NCBI GenBank assembly: GCA_964390905.1
Contig: CAYMLO010000003.1
Location: forward strand, 62,001-126,000
From: JAFGLZ01 sp964390905
Lineage (GTDB): Bacteria > Planctomycetota > Phycisphaerae > UBA1845 > JAFGLZ01
DNA: 64,000 nt
Reading direction: 5' to 3'
Under the pieces are notes generated by a model. It had not been told where the DNA came from. It did not search any database and was given only the letters and a program-made list of their open reading frames with translations. The first letter of the stretch is position 1. Every line of letters starts with the position of its first letter. Below, piece after piece: positions 18,001-29,700 of the stretch. The position numbers and the translations under genes are program-made.

Positions 18001-20478
18001 CAGCTCAAGGAGCGTGTCGTAGTTCTCCTGACTACAGGCCACCAGCAAGGCGTTGACGATCGGGTCGGGAAAGACGGCCACCTGGTCCGACGGCAACGGC
18101 CGCGCACCCGGCGTCTGCCGCATCTGCATCCGGCGCTGGAACAGTTGCTGCAGCGTCGGCGACAAGGTGCTCGCGTCGGTGTGCTCCAGCTTGATGATCC
18201 GAATGTCGGCGATCGGCGTCAGCGGCGCCTCCTCCAACGTCTTGACGAGCGTCTGAATGGCCTCGTAGTCCTCCTTGCTGCTCGCGACGATCAGCGAGTT
18301 GCTCCGCTCGTCCGTCACGATCACGGGGGTGTCGCGAAGCCCGCCGCCCTGTTGGATCAGCTGCATCCGGCGCTGCCACAGTTGCGTCAGCTTCGGCGCG
18401 ATCACGTTGGCCTGCGTCTTGTCCAGCGTGATCAGCCGGATGTCGCCGGCCACGTCTTTCGTCGTGTCCAGCTTCTTCGCCAGCTCGACGATCTCCTCGT
18501 AGTTGTCGTCCTTGGCCAGGATGATCAGCGAGTTGCTTCGGATATCCGCCACGACCAAGACCCGCTCGCGCTCCAGGCTGGCCGGCCCCAGCCGCTGCAA
18601 CACCTGCAGCCGCTGGCTCATCAATCGATCGATCATCTGCGCCATTCGCTGCGCGTCGGCGTGCTCGAGCTTGTGAAACCGCACCGGCCACTTCGCCGCC
18701 ATGCCGGGTTTGTCAAGATGCGACACGATCTCCTGGGCCAGCAGAACCTGTTCCTCGCGTCCCGAGACGATCAGCGTGTTGGTCCGGACGTCGGCCGCCA
18801 GGCCGACGTTGTACATCATCGCCTCGCCCACCAGGCTGTCGGGGACGGCCGTCGCACGACCGCGCTGCCTCCCCCCAGGACCCGCCGACAACCGCTGGCC
18901 TTGCGTGAAGATCTGCTGGATCATCCGCAGCAGGTCGTTGGCGTCCGCGTCCTGAAGCGGGAAGATCCGTATCTCCACCTTCTCGCTGATCGGCACCGAG
19001 TCGAGCAGTTTGACCATCTCCTCCATCGCCACCAGGTTCTGCTCCGTGCTGCCGATCAACAGGGCGTTCGTGCCGGTCTCGGCCGCCACCTTGATGGGCT
19101 TCTCCAGGTCCAGCTCGGGCAACTCTTCGCCCGCGCCGGTCCGCAGGCGGAGTCGACGGATCTGTTCAGTGAGCGCCCGGCCGCGCCGACCGGCCAGTCG
19201 CTGGTCGATGACGTCGTTCAGCACGGTCGCCAACGGTTGGGCGTCCGCGTTCTTCAGCGGGATGTAGACCATCGTGGCCGTCGCGAAGACCGGCTCCACG
19301 TCAATCAGGCCGATCATCTGGGCCACCTGCTTCAGATCCGCCTCCGGCGCCGTCACGATCAGCGTGTTCGTTCGATCGTCCGGGATGATCGTGATCGCCT
19401 CGCCCGGCACGCCGCGCTGCGCTTGCAGCCGACTGATCATCTGCTCCAACAACGTGGACGCGTCGGTGGCCTTCATGTGTTTCAGCGGAAACGTCTTGAA
19501 CGTCACCGGCCCGATCAGCGGCTGGGAGTCGAGCTTCTCGATGATCTCGTGGATCTCGTCCATCCGCTCCGCCGCCGCGCCGATCAACAGCGAATTGCTG
19601 CGAGCGTCCGGCAGCACGACCACCTGATCCGACGGTCGGGCCCGACGACCGGGCACGCGGAACGCCTGGTTCAGCAGGTTGCCCAGCATGGGCGCCAACA
19701 GCCTGGCCTGGGCATTCTGAAGCTGGTAGACCTCCAGCTTCAGCGGGACCTGCGTGGCGTCCAGGATGCGAATGATGCTCTCCAACGCCGCCACCGCCTC
19801 CTCGTCGCCTTGAAGGATGACCGTATCAGGACCCGTCGCGTCGATCTCCACGCGACCGCGAAGCTGACTCATCTCCGGGAGGCCCTCGAGCCCCTCGATG
19901 GCCGGCAGCGTCGACGGAACCGCGTCAGCCCTGCGCTTGCCCCGCTCCGACCGAATCAAGGCGGTCTTGGGACGTCCGCGAACGCGCTGCAGATCCGATC
20001 GGTCGGTCACCCGCGCACGGGACGGTCGCTTCTGCGTTGATCGGGCAACGGGCTTGGCCTTGGGCTTGGCGGGAGCCGCCTTCCGACCTAGAGGAACGAC
20101 CTTCCTGACCACGTCCCGCTCGGGGGCGATCTTCTTGCCCGTCGCGCTCCGGGTCGCACGCTTCTGCGCCGCCCGCTTACCAATGTCCAGGGAGATAGGC
20201 CGACTGGTCGGCTTGGCACGACCGTTCACGCCGACACGAACCTTCCCCTTGGCCCGACGCTCCCGCGCCGGTCGGCTCGCCGCCGCCTTCTGCGGCTTCT
20301 GCGTCGGGCGCGTGCCGCTGACCACCTGCTTGACCAGGGCATCGATCAGCTTGGCGTCCTCTTCCGTGAGCTCGGGCGGCGGCTTGGCCTTGGGGGCTTG
20401 GCCCGCTGCCGGCGCTTGAACCAACGCCACCAATGTCAGCATTTCGATGATCATGGCTTGTTCCCCGGAGTCCCCCAT
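15079..20478 (-). CDS. gspD: Type II secretion secretin with an expanded array of about 14 N-domains (GspD-like)
   Basis: This 1,799-residue protein is about 2.5 times the usual GspD length (about 650-700). After a hydrophobic N-terminus (best start may be ATG 20454, MIIEMLTLVALV) comes a Lys/Arg/Pro-rich segment to about residue 205. Then follow about 14 secretin_N (N1-type) domains, each with a strand such as FFTLQHADATRVSQMIEQMF and a second strand of the NTLIV or NSLLI type. The pore domain spans about 1443-1692 (DNA 15400-16155) and has VAIKVLMAEVTLDD, LSRPWIVAEDNVEA, TVKDGETIVIGGLI and IPILGDIPGLGALF. A charged tail of about 100 residues ends it. I see no N0 domain. It would form the outer-membrane channel. 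It is the last gene of the secretion run. Confidence 0.9.
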   Translation of the reverse strand: MGDSGEQAMIIEMLTLVALVQAPAAGQAPKAKPPPELTEEDAKLIDALVKQVVSGTRPTQKPQKAAASRPARERRAKGKVRVGVNGRAKPTSRPISLDIGKRAAQKRATRSATGKKIAPERDVVRKVVPLGRKAAPAKPKAKPVARSTQKRPSRARVTDRSDLQRVRGRPKTALIRSERGKRRADAVPSTLPAIEGLEGLPEMSQLRGRVEIDATGPDTVILQGDEEAVAALESIIRILDATQVPLKLEVYQLQNAQARLLAPMLGNLLNQAFRVPGRRARPSDQVVVLPDARSNSLLIGAAAERMDEIHEIIEKLDSQPLIGPVTFKTFPLKHMKATDASTLLEQMISRLQAQRGVPGEAITIIPDDRTNTLIVTAPEADLKQVAQMIGLIDVEPVFATATMVYIPLKNADAQPLATVLNDVIDQRLAGRRGRALTEQIRRLRLRTGAGEELPELDLEKPIKVAAETGTNALLIGSTEQNLVAMEEMVKLLDSVPISEKVEIRIFPLQDADANDLLRMIQQIFTQGQRLSAGPGGRQRGRATAVPDSLVGEAMMYNVGLAADVRTNTLIVSGREEQVLLAQEIVSHLDKPGMAAKWPVRFHKLEHADAQRMAQMIDRLMSQRLQVLQRLGPASLERERVLVVADIRSNSLIILAKDDNYEEIVELAKKLDTTKDVAGDIRLITLDKTQANVIAPKLTQLWQRRMQLIQQGGGLRDTPVIVTDERSNSLIVASSKEDYEAIQTLVKTLEEAPLTPIADIRIIKLEHTDASTLSPTLQQLFQRRMQMRQTPGARPLPSDQVAVFPDPIVNALLVACSQENYDTLLELVKKLDVETPLEGVIKFFTLQHADATRVSQMIEQMFRSGLYKPGTLGKETAISRARDKIVVESDMRTNSIIVSASKENYAIIETLIKEIDVKESPFLEGNVKLFKVQYADAVKLSNMLEQVLQKMQSFRQRVGPELPVTVLPDEGSNTLIVSGSRDVLTQAGSLIEQLDKPSDEPTRELVPYALVHASAAKVAQILEDLFQERRGGRRGTEGTLPFVRADETANIVIVAASQEDHKVVEGLLKHIDIKSEAAQRMKIFTLQQAQAEDLQDVVQELYSQQRSGAGARGGRGAGPGISLSVDPQTNSLIVWAAPSEMEDIADLVDKLDTTNPRDETRVQIFRLKQADAEDLAEVLTEILGGRSGRATRRGGAADSLLISYRGTDKETGEEVIQKLIRRNVQIVPEPLTNSLVVRASPDSMAMLSELIEAIDGIPPREVDVRVFQLVNGDASQMVKVLEKLFKVGEEGRRRGRGSEEEETQLRMAGLGGGLGGEGGPPGRQLLSFTPDTRTNSVIAAGTEEYLLLAEKLIHQLDEQEIEERTNMVYEVKFSKAEDLEKALKTHYKNLSDLYKELDDEEAKLRQIEREVSVVADTTTESLLVSVSPRYESQVMKMIADLDRPPPQVAIKVLMAEVTLDDRVELGLEFAVQDLLFSETAYVGNNNMIKGNNFDFVAGTDLGAAGATGGGFSFTITGEDFNFLLRALQSEGRLEVLSRPWIVAEDNVEANISLGEDVPYVLGVSILSDGRTQTQVSYQQIGIILDVTPHINPDGYVSLEVRPEISNRTESTIPITEGVFAPVFGKREAKTTVTVKDGETIVIGGLITTEERDNETKIPILGDIPGLGALFRATVTSTRQTELLIVLTPVVVKNEREARVMSERARDEIDLLPENVRRSPLMEKLQVKPEDELLGPTEPAEEKQVDERPAPAQSKADRLDYGPSKPAYGPARPVLTSHEDRTPPKKMSAPDSYELYLRQRR

Positions 20479-20518
20479 GCCCTCCAGGGCACGGGGTCCG
20501 TCATCCTACGCTAGCCGT

Positions 20519-20537
20519 GCGGGCTAAACAGCCCCGC
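20519..20537 (-). promoter_or_regulatory. Stem-loop in the 243-bp gap between the giant array gene and the secretin gene
   Basis: GCGGGCT (20519-20525) and AGCCCCGC (20530-20537) form a GC-rich stem with a 4-nt loop. It lies after the giant gene stop (20722) and before the secretin start. It could be a weak terminator or attenuator lowering secretin expression, or an mRNA-processing site; there is no U-run. The rest of 20479-20721 shows no gene, and its proline- and arginine-rich open frames look like GC-rich noise. Confidence 0.3.
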
Positions 20538-20721
20538 GCGGCGGTGATTCACGACCTATCTACAACCCCAGCATTTACTTCCGCCTGTCGGCGACCCCGT
20601 CGTCTTGGCGGGCGTGTGCGCCACCGCGCCCTGCCTCCCGCGCCATCCGGTGCCGCCGCGGCGGCTGCAAGTTTACCACATCGGGCCGGGCCGCCAACGG
20701 CCCCGTTCCCGTTTTCACACG

Positions 20722-23700
20722 CTACCGGCGCCAAGACCGACGTCCGCTCCGACGCCGGTTGCTCCGCTCCATCATCTCGTCCAGCACCTGGCGGAGATCG
20801 TCCGCCTGAAGGTTCTTCAACTGAATCAGCCGCATCGCCGGCGCACCGGCCGGCTTGATCTTCTGCAGATCTTGGACCAGCCGCTCGACCTGCGCGAACT
20901 GCTCGGGCGCCCCGGCCACGATCAGCGTGCTGGTCCGGTCGTCGTAGGTGATCGCCACCCGCGACGGACGCTTGCCCGTCTTGGCGGCCCGCGCCTGCTC
21001 GCTTTCGTTCACCAGCGTTTCGACCTTCGTCGCCAGCTCCACCACGTCCATCGTCGGCGGCACCGGGATCAGCCTGTACACCCCGCCCACGTCTTCCCGA
21101 TCCAGGGTCTTGGCCATCTGCTCGATCATGTTGAAGTCGGTCTTCCTCGCGCGGACGATCAACGACCCCGTGTTCTCATCCGGGATGATCAACGGGATCA
21201 TCTGCTCGGCCGTCCTACCCCGCCGCCCACGCGCCTGCTGCCGCGCCGGCTCGGTAAAGATCTGCTCCAGCATCGCAGCCAGCAGCGACGGCTGGGCCGC
21301 CTGAAGCGGGATGATCTTCGGCTGGCGGTCGCCCATGGCCGACGGCTGATCCAGACCCAGGATGACCTTCTCGGCTTGGGCCACGTTGTCCTTCTGACCG
21401 CTGAACACGATCGCGTTCATCGACTCCAACGCGCTCACCCGCGTCCCGCCGGCCAGATCGCCCCGCCGGCCCGCGCCGGGACGCTGCAGGTAGTCCTCCA
21501 TGATTGTCAGGGCCTCGGGTGCGTCGATGTGCTCCAACGCCACGACCTTCACCTCCTCGTTGGCCGTCGGATCCACGTCGAGCTTGGTGAGAAGTTGATC
21601 TACCTCTTCGTGCTCCGACTTCTTGGCCGCGATGATCAACGAGTTGGTGCCCGCCTCGGCCGTCACCGTCACCGGCTCGACCCCGCGCTGCGTCCGTCGG
21701 CGCGTCCGGTAGATCTGCGTCAGCGTCTGGGCCACGTCCGTCGCCCGCGCCTTGGTCAGCGTGCGAACTCGAACCTCCCGCCCGCGCTTGTCCTCCTTGT
21801 CGAGCTCCTCGATGAACTTGCTGATCTTCTCCAGGTTCTTCCGGCTGGCCGAGACGATCACCGTGCCCGTGCTGCCCTCGGCCGTGGCCGTCACCCGCTC
21901 GCTCTCCGCCACCGCCCGGCCACGCTTCGTGAACGCCTGATTGATCGCCTGGGCGGTGTAGTAGGCGTTCGCGTATTCCAGCGGGAAGATGGCGATCTTC
22001 CTCGCGCCGGCCGAGTCCTCCGGTACCTCCACGTCGATCTTCTTGACCAGCGTCTCCAGCTCGTCGAGCTTCTCCTTCCGCGCCGTCAGAATCAGCGTGC
22101 CCGCCGACGGGCTCACGGTGATTCGGACGTCGCCCAGCAGGCTCGGGTCATACCGGCCCCGACGACCGGGCTTGCGGAGAAACTCCTGCAGGATCGTCTG
22201 CGCCTCTTCCGGCGCGATGTGCGTCAGCCGGACCACGCGGACGGCATTCGCCTCGGGCCCGACGTCCAGCTCCTTGATGGCCGCTTGGACCCGCTTGAAG
22301 TCCGTCTCGTTCGCCAGCACCATGACCTTGTTCGTCCCGGTGGGGCTGACGATCGTCATCTTCGGCTGCCCGCCCCGCCGACGCCGTCCGCTGTAGACGA
22401 ACATCTGGTTGAGCGCGTCGGCGATGTCCGACGCCTCGCCGTTCACGACTTCCACCACGTGCATCTGCCGCGTCGAAGCGCCCTCCTGATCGACGTCCTT
22501 GACCAACTGCTCGATGAGCTGCATGTTGTCCGGCGAGGCGTGGACGATCAGCGACCCCGTCGAGTACTCCGCCCCCGCGTACACCCGCTCCGACGGGCTC
22601 CGTCGGCCGCTCCGCGACCGGAACGACTGGTTGATCATCTGCGCCATCGTGCTCGGCTCGGCCCATTCCAGCTGGAAGATCCTAAGCTTCGATCGCTTCA
22701 GCACGTCGCTGGGCACGTCCAGCGTCTTGACCAGCGCCTCGACCTCCGCCAGCTCCTTCTGCTTGGCCGTGACCAGCACCGAGTTGGTCCGCGCATCCGC
22801 CGTCACGGTCACCGGCAACTGCCCGCGACGCGTCCGACCGCGGATCTGGGCGTACATCCGCGTGAGCTGGCTCGCCACCTCGTCCGCGTCGGCGTGCTCC
22901 AGCTTGATCTTCTTGGTCTCGCGCTTCGTCGTCGTCTCCACGTCCAGCTGGGCGATCAGGTCATCGACCCGCTTCATGTTCTCTTCGCTGGCCGCCACGA
23001 CGAGCGACCCGGTCGTGTACTCGGGGATCGCGTCCACGCGGTCGCGCAGGCCGACGCGCCCGCGACGCGCAGCCGACGCGAACGCCTGGCGGATCGCCTG
23101 GGACGCCGAGCCCGGATCCGCGAACTCCAGCGGGATCACCTTGGTCTCCCGCGCCGACTTGCCCGCGATCTCCTCACGATCCATCTGCGAGACGAGCTGC
23201 TTGATCGTCTCGAGGTTCTCCTCATTGCAGCGCACCAGCAGCACGTTGCCGTTCGGCTCGGAAAGCACCGACACGGTCTCGTTCGGCGTAACCCTGCCCC
23301 GCCTCCGGAACCGCTGTCGCTCCGCGAAGTAGTTGGTCAGGATCTCCGCCACGTCGTCCGACTTGGCGAACTGGAGCTGGAGGGTCGTGTCCTTGATCTT
23401 CTTGGTCTTGCTGAACTCCTCCAGCTTGTCGATGATGTCCTTCTTGATCTGCTTGTGCTGCCTGTCCGTGGCCACCACGATCAGCGTGTTGGTCGTCGCA
23501 TCGTACTCCGCCTCGGGCGGCTCCCATCCCGTCTTGCCCCGGTACCGACCCCGCTTGGTCCGGTACAGTCGCGTGATCGCGCTGGCCACGTCCGCCGCCT
23601 GCGCCTGCTCCAACGGATACACCACCGTCATCTTCTCGGTGATCCCCCGCGGCTCGACGTCTAGCTCTTCCTTGAGCTTCTCGACGATGGCGAACGTCGC

Positions 23701-26700
23701 CTCGCCACCGGTCACGATCAGCGAGTTGGTCCGCGGGTCGGGCACGGCGGCGAACACGTCTATCTTCATGTTCCGCTTGCCGGCCGCCCGCAGCTGGGCC
23801 AGCACCTGCATCGTCATCTGGACCAACTGCTGGTGGATCTCCATCGCGTTGGCGTGCTCGAGCGGAATCACCCGAAAGTCGATGTCCACGCTTTCCACGT
23901 CGAGGGCCTTGACTACCTCCTGAATCTGCTCGCGAACCGACTCGGGAGCGCGGATGATCAGCGTGTCGCTTGCGTTGTCGCCGATGACCTGAACCGCCTG
24001 CTTTCCCCTGGCCTTCCGCGTGGCGAACATCGCCTGCAGCTTCGGAGCGATTACCTCAGCGTCTGCCTTCTCCAAGACGATTCGGAACGGCTTGCCTTCC
24101 TCTGAGGCCCTTGCGTCGCTCTCCTTGATCTGGGCGATGATCTCGTCGCGGAGCGGCTGCGGCGCGCGGACGTAAACCGTGTTGCTGCTGGGCTCGGCCG
24201 TAATCGTCACGCGGGTCCCACCGCCGAGCGTGCCCTTGCCGGGCACGGAGACGCCCCTCCTGGCGTACAGCGCCGTCATAGACTGGGCGACCTGGGTGGC
24301 CATGGCCGTCTCGAGCACCACCGCCTCGGTTTCGATCGCGCCCGCCTCCGCCTCCATCTTCTCGATGAAGGTATCGATGACGTCAATCACCTCGTCCGGG
24401 GCCATCACGATCAGCGTGTTCGTCGAAGCGCTCGAGGTGATCGTGACCTGATCGGCCGTGTAACCCCCCGCGCCCGAGCCGCCCGCCACCTGCTGGAGCT
24501 GCTGCTGGAGCATCTTGAGGGCCTTGTTCTGGTCCTTCGGCAGGGCGGGCAACCGCTTCGCCCGCGTCGTCTCCAGCTTCAGAACCGTCTTGAGCAGGGC
24601 CTCCACCTCCTGCGCCTGCGCGTTCTTGAGATGGTAGTACTCGATGTTCCCGGGCGGCTCGCCGGGCACGTCGACCTTGGCCAGCAGGTCGATGATGTCC
24701 CGATGCGTCTCCGGACTCGCCATCACGATCAGGTACCCCGTCCAGGCGTCGGGCACCGCCCGGATCCGCTCCTTCGCCCGGGCCATCCCCCGCGTCCGCA
24801 TCATCTCGCGGAGATCCATCCGCTCGTCCTTCTCCTCGTCCTTCTTCTCGCCCTTCTTGGCGGGCGCCTTCTTGGTCTGCACGGGGGTCTTGGGCCCGTT
24901 GAACACGGTGTCCAGCAGCGTCGCCGCCACATTGACGTTCATGAACTGCGGGTCGTAGACCCGGAACACCATCTCGTCGCCGTACGGCAGGGAGATCTCA
25001 TCCTGGAGCCGGTAGATCACGTCCTCCATCTCGGTCACCCGGCGCTCCGGGCCCTTGATGATCGCCGTATTCGTCTTCGGGTCGATCGTGATGGTGACGG
25101 GCGAGAGTCTCCGCTCGGTCTGACCCTTCGTCACGCCCGGGAGGCCCCCAACCCGATCGCCCGCACCGGGGGCAAACCGCCCCGCCGCGGGGGGCTCGGC
25201 GGATAAGCCGGAGGCGTCGTCATCCCCCTTGGCCGACACTTCGGCCTTCTTGGCTGATGCACGCTTCGCCGGCGAGGCTTTGCCTGCAGCGGCTGCCGGG
25301 GTCGGCCTTGACTCCTTGGCGACGGGCTTGGCGGATGCCTTCGCCGCAGGTTTGACGGGCTTCTTGGCCACCGGCTTGGCGGCAGGTGGGCGCTTGGCCG
25401 GCGCGGTCGGCGCCGCCTTCGCGGTCCGCTTCTTGGCGGATTGGGTGGTCGGTGGCTTCTTGGCCTTCTTGGCGGCCTTGGCCGCCGCCTTTGGATCCTG
25501 CTTCCTGGCGGACTTGGCGTCGCTCTTTGCCTTCTTGGCCTTCTTCTTGGGCGCCGTCGTCGCCGTCTTGAACCGGTTGCGGGGCTTGGACGCCTTCGCC
25601 TTGTCCGCAGCCGCCTTCGTGCTCGCCGACGCCGAACAGACAATCCCATTCAGCTCGGCCGACAGCTCGCCCAGGATCCCCGGCGGGACGAACCTCACGT
25701 CGCGCGTCCGCCGCAGCCGGAGCCGCCGACTCGACTGCCGTCCCTCTCGCTTGCTCTCTGGGTCTTCGACCTGCCTGCGGCGCTCGATCGAGTCCCTGAT
25801 CGTGATCTCCTTGACCAGGAGCTCGGGACGCTCGCTTTCCATCAGATCGATCTTGTCGCCCTTCTGGAATTCCGGCCACAGCTCGAGCTGTTCCTTGACC
25901 TCCTTGGCGTTCAGCTGGCCCAGATCCACCGTCCGCGTGACGTCCGGCTTGGTGCTGTTCTTCTTCTCGAACATGTCCACGTACCGCTTGACCACCTTGA
26001 TCTGGTCCGGCTTGCCGCTCACCAACAACACCGTCCGGTCGTCGTAGAGGGTGTCCAGCGTCGGGCCCTTCTCGCCGAAGTGCTTCTCCAACAGCGACTC
26101 CAGATCCCACAGCAGGTCCTGCGCGTCTGAGTGCACCAGCTGGATGAACTCGAACGGCGCCCGCTCCTTGGGAACCATCTGGTTGGTGTTCGGATCCAGC
26201 ACCATCTCCGGCGTCTCGAACACCTCGATGACCTTCTCGACCATCGACTGCTGCTTGGGCGTGCCCGCAACAAACACGGCGTTCATCATGTAGTTGTGCG
26301 TCACCTGCAGCGGGTTCCGCCTGGCACGCGGCCCGCCGAGCTGGCCCGCCATCTGCTGGATGACCTGCGCGACCTCCTCGGCGTCCGACTCGACCAACCG
26401 ATGCAGCTTGAAGACGATTCCGCCGGCGACGGCCTTGTCCTCGAGGTCGGCGATCAGCTTCTTGACCCGCTCCAACTCCCGCGGCAGGCCCTTGAGGATC
26501 AGCGTGTTGCTCGACGCGTCCGGCACGACCGTGACCGCCAGGCCGCTATACGCCGTGCTTCCCTTGCGGGGCCGGCGGCTCTTCTGGCCGCTCTGGTCGA
26601 GCAGGACCTGGCTGAGGATCGTCGACACCGCCGTCGCCTCGGCCTTGTCCAGCGCGATGATCTCGACGGTCTCGCCCGTCCAGGCCGGATCCTCGACGTC

Positions 26701-29700
26701 CAGCTCCTCGATCAGCACCTCCGCCATCGTCAGCAACTGACTCTGCGCGGTGATGATCAGGCGGTTGTTCCGGACGTCCGGCACGACCAGCATGCCCCCT
26801 CCCCGGCGCGCCCGCTTGCCCTCCCGCAGCTGCAACTCCTGCGCCTTGGCCTGCAACATCGGCTGGATGATGCCCTGGATTTCCTGCGCCCGTGCGATCT
26901 CCAGCGTGAAGAACTTCGTCTGCGTGTCGGCGAACTCCTCGACGTCCAGCTGCTCGATCCACTTCTTGATTTCCACCATCTTGCTGGCCGGCGCCTGCGC
27001 GACGATGTTCGACCCGACCACGCTCAGGCGAACGTCGCTTTCCTGACGGCGTCCTCTCGTCTGCAGGGGCTGGAACATCTGCGTGATCGTGCTGACCAAC
27101 TGGCCGGGCGCGGCGTACTTGATCTCGATCTTCTCGCGCTGGATGCCCTGAAGCTCGGCCGCCGCGTCCATCTCCATCGCCAGCTTCTCGATCTCCTTGT
27201 AATCGGCCTCACTCGCCGCCACGAAGACCCGGTTCGTCATTACCTCGGGGATGAGATAGACCGGCGTGGCCGTGTACGTACGCGACTTGCGGCGTTGCTG
27301 CCGCGTGCTGAACATCGCCTGCAGCGTGCTGGCCACGTAGCTCGCGTCCGCCTTCTTCAGCTCGATCGTCCGTACCTGACCCTTGAGACCCATCGCCTCG
27401 GTATCCAGCTCGGCGATCAGCTCCTGGGCGACCTTCGTCTCGGCCTCGCCTGCCATGATCAGCAACCGGTTCGTCCGCGACTCGGGCGTGATCGTCACCT
27501 CCGTCTGGGCGTATCGACCCCGACGGCTCCGCGTCCGTTCGACGATCAGCGGACGCAGCATGCTGGCCAGGTAGTTCGCGTCCGCGTGCTCGATCTCGAC
27601 CATCGTCAGCGTTCGCGTCCGCTTCTTGGCGTTCTCCTGCTTCTTGGAGATCACCTCCTCGATGTCGGCCATCAGCGACTTGGGCGCCGAGACCATCAGC
27701 TCGTTGTTCTGCACGTCGGGGATGAACAGCATGTTGCCCCGCTGCTTGCGCGTGTCCTGGGCGAATAGCTGGTTCAGCATCGAAACCAGACCGTTGATGT
27801 CCACCTCCGGCAGCTCGAACGTTTTGACCTCCAGCTTGGCCCGGTCTTCGGTGTCCACCGTCTGGACGAAGTCCTCGATCTCGTCCAGCCGGTCTTTGGG
27901 ACCGTTCAGGATGATGCTCGCCCCGCTCATGACCATGAACGTCTCGATGTATCGGGTTCGCTGGCCCGTCTTGCGGCGCTGCTGCAGAAACAGCGTCTGG
28001 ATCAGGCTGTACAGCTCGTTGGCGCGGACGAACTTCGGCTCCAGGATTCGGCGCTCCGGCTTGGTCGCCTTCGCCCGCTCGTCCAACTCCTTGACGAACT
28101 TCTCGACGTCCTCGTAGTCCTGCGGGGACGCCCACACCAACAGCCGGTTGCTCATCTGGTCGGCAACCACACGGATCGGCGCGATCTTCTCGGTCCTCGC
28201 CCGCCCGCGACGCCGACGACGCAGTTCCTCCTCGGTGAACATCTGCTGGACCATCGACGCGGCCCAGCTGCAATCCGCGTTCACCAGCTCGACCGAGTAG
28301 ACCTGCTGCTCGGGCTCCACCCCTTCGATGTCCAGCTCCTCGAGCATGTCCTCGACCAGCTTCATCTCCTCGTCGCCCGCGTAGACGAACAGCCGGTTCA
28401 AGACCGAGTCCGGCATGATCGTCAGTTGGACGCTCCGTCCCCGGCGGCTCCGACGATAGCTCGCCTGCGTCGACACCAACTGCGACAGTTGGCTGTAGAT
28501 GTTGTTCGCCTTGGCAAACTTCAGCGGGAACACCTTGAACGCCTGGCGGGTCTCTTCGATGTCGGCCTGCAGACGCTCCATCGTCTCTTCGATCTGCTTG
28601 AAACGAAACTCCGGCGCGCTGACGATCACCATCCCCATCTGCGGATCGGCAATGAAGCTGCCCTTGTTCTGCATCGTGCTCTGAAGCAGGCGGACCAGCT
28701 GACGCACGTCCACATCGCCCACCTTGTACGTCTTTACGACCGGCCGGTTCTGGTCCTCCACGTCCAGCTCGGCGACCAGCTTCTTGAGCTCGGGCATCTT
28801 GTCCTTCGGGGCTTCCAAGTAGAAGCTGCTCCCGCTGGCCGGGAGGGCGCGGATCTCCGCGAGCTCCTTGCGACGCCGCCCGCTTCGCTGCGGCGGGTTG
28901 TAGATCGCGTTGATGGTCGACATCAGCTGGCCCTGGCTGACGTACTTCGGCGTGATCAGCTCGCGGACCTTCTCCTTCTCGACGAACGCGTCCTCAATCT
29001 TCGCGACGAACAGCTCGATCTCCCGGAAGTCCTCCTCGGTGCACGTGATCAGCAGCGTGTTCGTCGTCGGCTCGGGCACGACGCGGATCGGGATCACGTC
29101 CCGACTGGCCCGGCCGCGCTTCCGCCACCGCCGCTGTTGCTCCTCCTGCGTGAACACCTCCCGGATCTTGCCGGCCATGTAGCTGCAGTCCGTCCGATTC
29201 AGCGCGATCGTCTGCAGCTCGGCGTCCTTGCGGAGGTTCTCCACGTCGAGCACTTCCAGCATCTTCTTGACCAGCGCCAGCTCCTCTTCGGCCGCGTAGA
29301 CGAACAGCCGGTTGTTGTTGTCGTCCGGGATCAACGACAGCTGCATACCCATGTCCCGCTTGCTGCGACGCTGGCTGATCTGCGTGCTGACCAGCTGGTT
29401 CAGCCGGCCCGTCACCTCGCTCGGCCGGGCGAACTTCAGCTCGATGACCTCGAACTGCTGGCGCGTCTCTTCGATCTCCGCCTGCAGCTTCTTCATCATC
29501 TCTTCGATCGGGCCGAACAGATGCTCCCGCGCCGAGATGATCACCATCCCCATCCGCGGGTCGGCCATGAAGCTGCCCTTGCCCTGCATCGTGGTCTGCA
29601 GCAAACGTGTCAACTGACGGACGTCGATGTCCTTCATCTTGTAGGTCCGCACGACCGGCTGGTCTCGACCCTCGACGTCCAGCTCCTCGATCAGCTTCTT

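Noticed and set aside
15151..20040. Very long open frame on the plus strand opposite the secretin gene
   Set aside because: It is rich in Arg, His, Leu and Gln without any domain pattern and mirrors the GC-rich codon use of the real gene on the other strand. Similar antisense frames lie opposite the giant gene (for example 20605-23664 and 33085-35037).
25131..25640. Separate histone-H1-like gene
   Set aside because: The segment is in frame with the array protein on both sides and has no start or stop of its own.
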